A DNA stretch of 5,345 bases from JACRBK01 sp964427955 (lineage in GTDB: Bacteria > Chloroflexota > Anaerolineae > Aggregatilineales > Aggregatilineaceae), in contig CAYRWY010000413.1 in assembly GCA_964427955.1 (NCBI GenBank), positions 1-5,345 of the forward strand. Reading direction: 5' to 3'. The position numbers and the translations under genes were made by a program. Below, in pieces: positions 4,431-5,345 of the stretch. The notes beneath the pieces are model-generated. The model ran no database searches and was not told the origin of the DNA. It saw only the letters and a program-made list of their open reading frames with translations. Each line of letters begins with the position of its first letter. Within the stretch, counting starts at the first letter, position 1.

Positions 4431-5345
4431 CTAGGCCAGGTCTTGCATCTGCCGCTGGGTGTCGTGATGCACCACGCGCGCCGGAGCCGTGGCTTTGCGC
4501 CGGACGCCGCGCAGATCGAACCAGCACGCGGCGACGTGATCCTCGTAACTGCCCGGCACGACTTCCAGCGGCGGCATGGCGTGGCGGCACTCGTCCGCGC
4601 GGTAGGGGCAGCGCGGCGCGAACGGGCAGCCGGTCGGCAGCACGCGCAAGTCCGGCGGCGTGCCTTCAATCGAGGTCAAGCGCTGGCTGCGGCGATCCAG
4701 GCGGGGCAGCGCCCCCAGCAGGCCAATCGTATAGGGATGGCGCGAGTCATTGTAGACGGCAGTCGCCGGGCCGCGCTCGACCACGTACCCGGCGTACATC
4801 ACCTGGACGGTGTCGGCCAGCCCGGCCACCACGCCCAGATCGTGCGAGATCCAGATCATCGCCATGCCCAGCATCATCCGCAGGCGGCGCACCAGGTCCA
4901 GAATTTGCGCCTGGATGGTGACGTCCAGCGCCGTGGTCGGCTCGTCGGCGATGAGGAGCTGCGGGTTGCACGCCAGGGCAATCGCGATCATGGCCCGCTG
5001 GCGCATCCCGCCGGACAGGTTGTGCGGATAGTCGCCCAGCCGCCGCTCCGGGTCCGGGATGCCGACCAGGTCGAGCAGCTCCGCCGCCCGCCGCCGGGCG
5101 ATGTAGTTGGGCATTCCGAGGTGCAGTTCCAGCGACTCGGTGATCTGAGTGCCGATGTTGAGCGTCGGGTTGAGCGAAGTCATAGGATCTTGAAACACCA
5201 TGCCGATTTCAGGGCCGCGGACCAGCCGCAGCCGCCGGGCGCTCATGCGCAGCAGATCGCGCCCGCGAAAGGACGCTTCGCCCGCAATCGTCGCCGGAGG
5301 TTGGGCCAGCAGGCCGATCATCGACAGCGCGTGGACCGTCTTGCC
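4431..5345 (-). CDS. Oligopeptide/dipeptide ABC transporter ATPase, OppD/DppD type (5'-truncated by window)
   Basis: The cytoplasmic ATPase of a peptide importer, cut by the right edge; 304 residues are visible and roughly 40 are missing. Numbering from the edge, the end of Walker A is GKTVHALSMIGLL (1-13), so the ATG at 5319-5321 is internal. Next come the Q-loop MVFQDPMTSLNP (49-60), the signature LSGGMRQRAMIAIAL (110-124), Walker B LLIADEPTTALD (130-141) and the H-loop WISHDLGVVAGLAD (165-178). The oligopeptide-type C-terminal region has VMYAGYVVERGP (182-193) and four cysteines in C-x5-C-x6-C-x20-C spacing (240, 246, 253, 274). This Cys set is conserved in many OppD/DppD proteins and has been shown to hold an iron-sulfur cluster in a mycobacterial homologue. 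The YP-HNLSGG context and the SLNP element fit the D-type rather than the F-type subunit. No OppF gene follows on this strand, so it is the last gene of its unit. The substrate may be peptides, nickel or another ligand. Confidence 0.93.
   Translation of the reverse strand, partial: GKTVHALSMIGLLAQPPATIAGEASFRGRDLLRMSARRLRLVRGPEIGMVFQDPMTSLNPTLNIGTQITESLELHLGMPNYIARRRAAELLDLVGIPDPERRLGDYPHNLSGGMRQRAMIAIALACNPQLLIADEPTTALDVTIQAQILDLVRRLRMMLGMAMIWISHDLGVVAGLADTVQVMYAGYVVERGPATAVYNDSRHPYTIGLLGALPRLDRRSQRLTSIEGTPPDLRVLPTGCPFAPRCPYRADECRHAMPPLEVVPGSYEDHVAACWFDLRGVRRKATAPARVVHHDTQRQMQDLA

Overview
The window is high-GC bacterial DNA with dense genes and short gaps. The repeat family in the gaps (a CCTCACCCCC...CCCCTCTCC element with hairpin arms), the oligopeptide ABC ATPase and the MurD variant would fit a Chloroflexota (Anaerolineae-like) genome. 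That placement is an inference from general style; no phylogenetic marker is present.

Layout from left to right. (1) Bases 1-216 hold no gene. They are packed with inverted repeats: a 13-bp hairpin of the CCCCTCTCC family, an 8-bp stem, a perfect 22-bp palindrome and a 7-bp stem just past the stop of the next gene. (2) On the minus strand, murD (784-2214) is followed after 30 bases by a DUF1349 protein gene (217-753), probably in one transcript. (3) Bases 2215-2459 are the divergent intergenic region. It contains a second copy of the CCCCTCTCC repeat, a strong sigma70-type promoter (TTGACA, 17 bp, TATCCT) and a pseudo-palindromic operator just before a TetR-family regulator gene. (4) On the plus strand come the TetR regulator (2460-3071), a second, nearly identical operator, and two small membrane methyltransferase-like genes in tandem (3137-3691 and 3706-4425). 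(5) On the minus strand, ending 5 bases from the last plus-strand gene, is the C-terminal part of an OppD/DppD-type peptide ABC transporter ATPase that runs off the right edge.

The most coherent unit is the plus-strand cassette. A TetR repressor very probably represses itself and a two-gene operon of ICMT/NnrU/MddA-type integral membrane methyltransferases, through two 18-bp operators that agree at 16 of 18 positions. Its substrate and inducer cannot be read from the sequence. I see no CRISPR array, tRNA, rRNA, transposase or phage gene, and nothing that clearly amounts to an undescribed defence or mobile system.

For four genes the longest open frame overstates the N-terminus. For murD, tetR and the first methyltransferase the extra codons are translations of promoter, operator or repeat DNA. 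For the DUF1349 gene two codons are lost because the ribosome binding site points to the second ATG.
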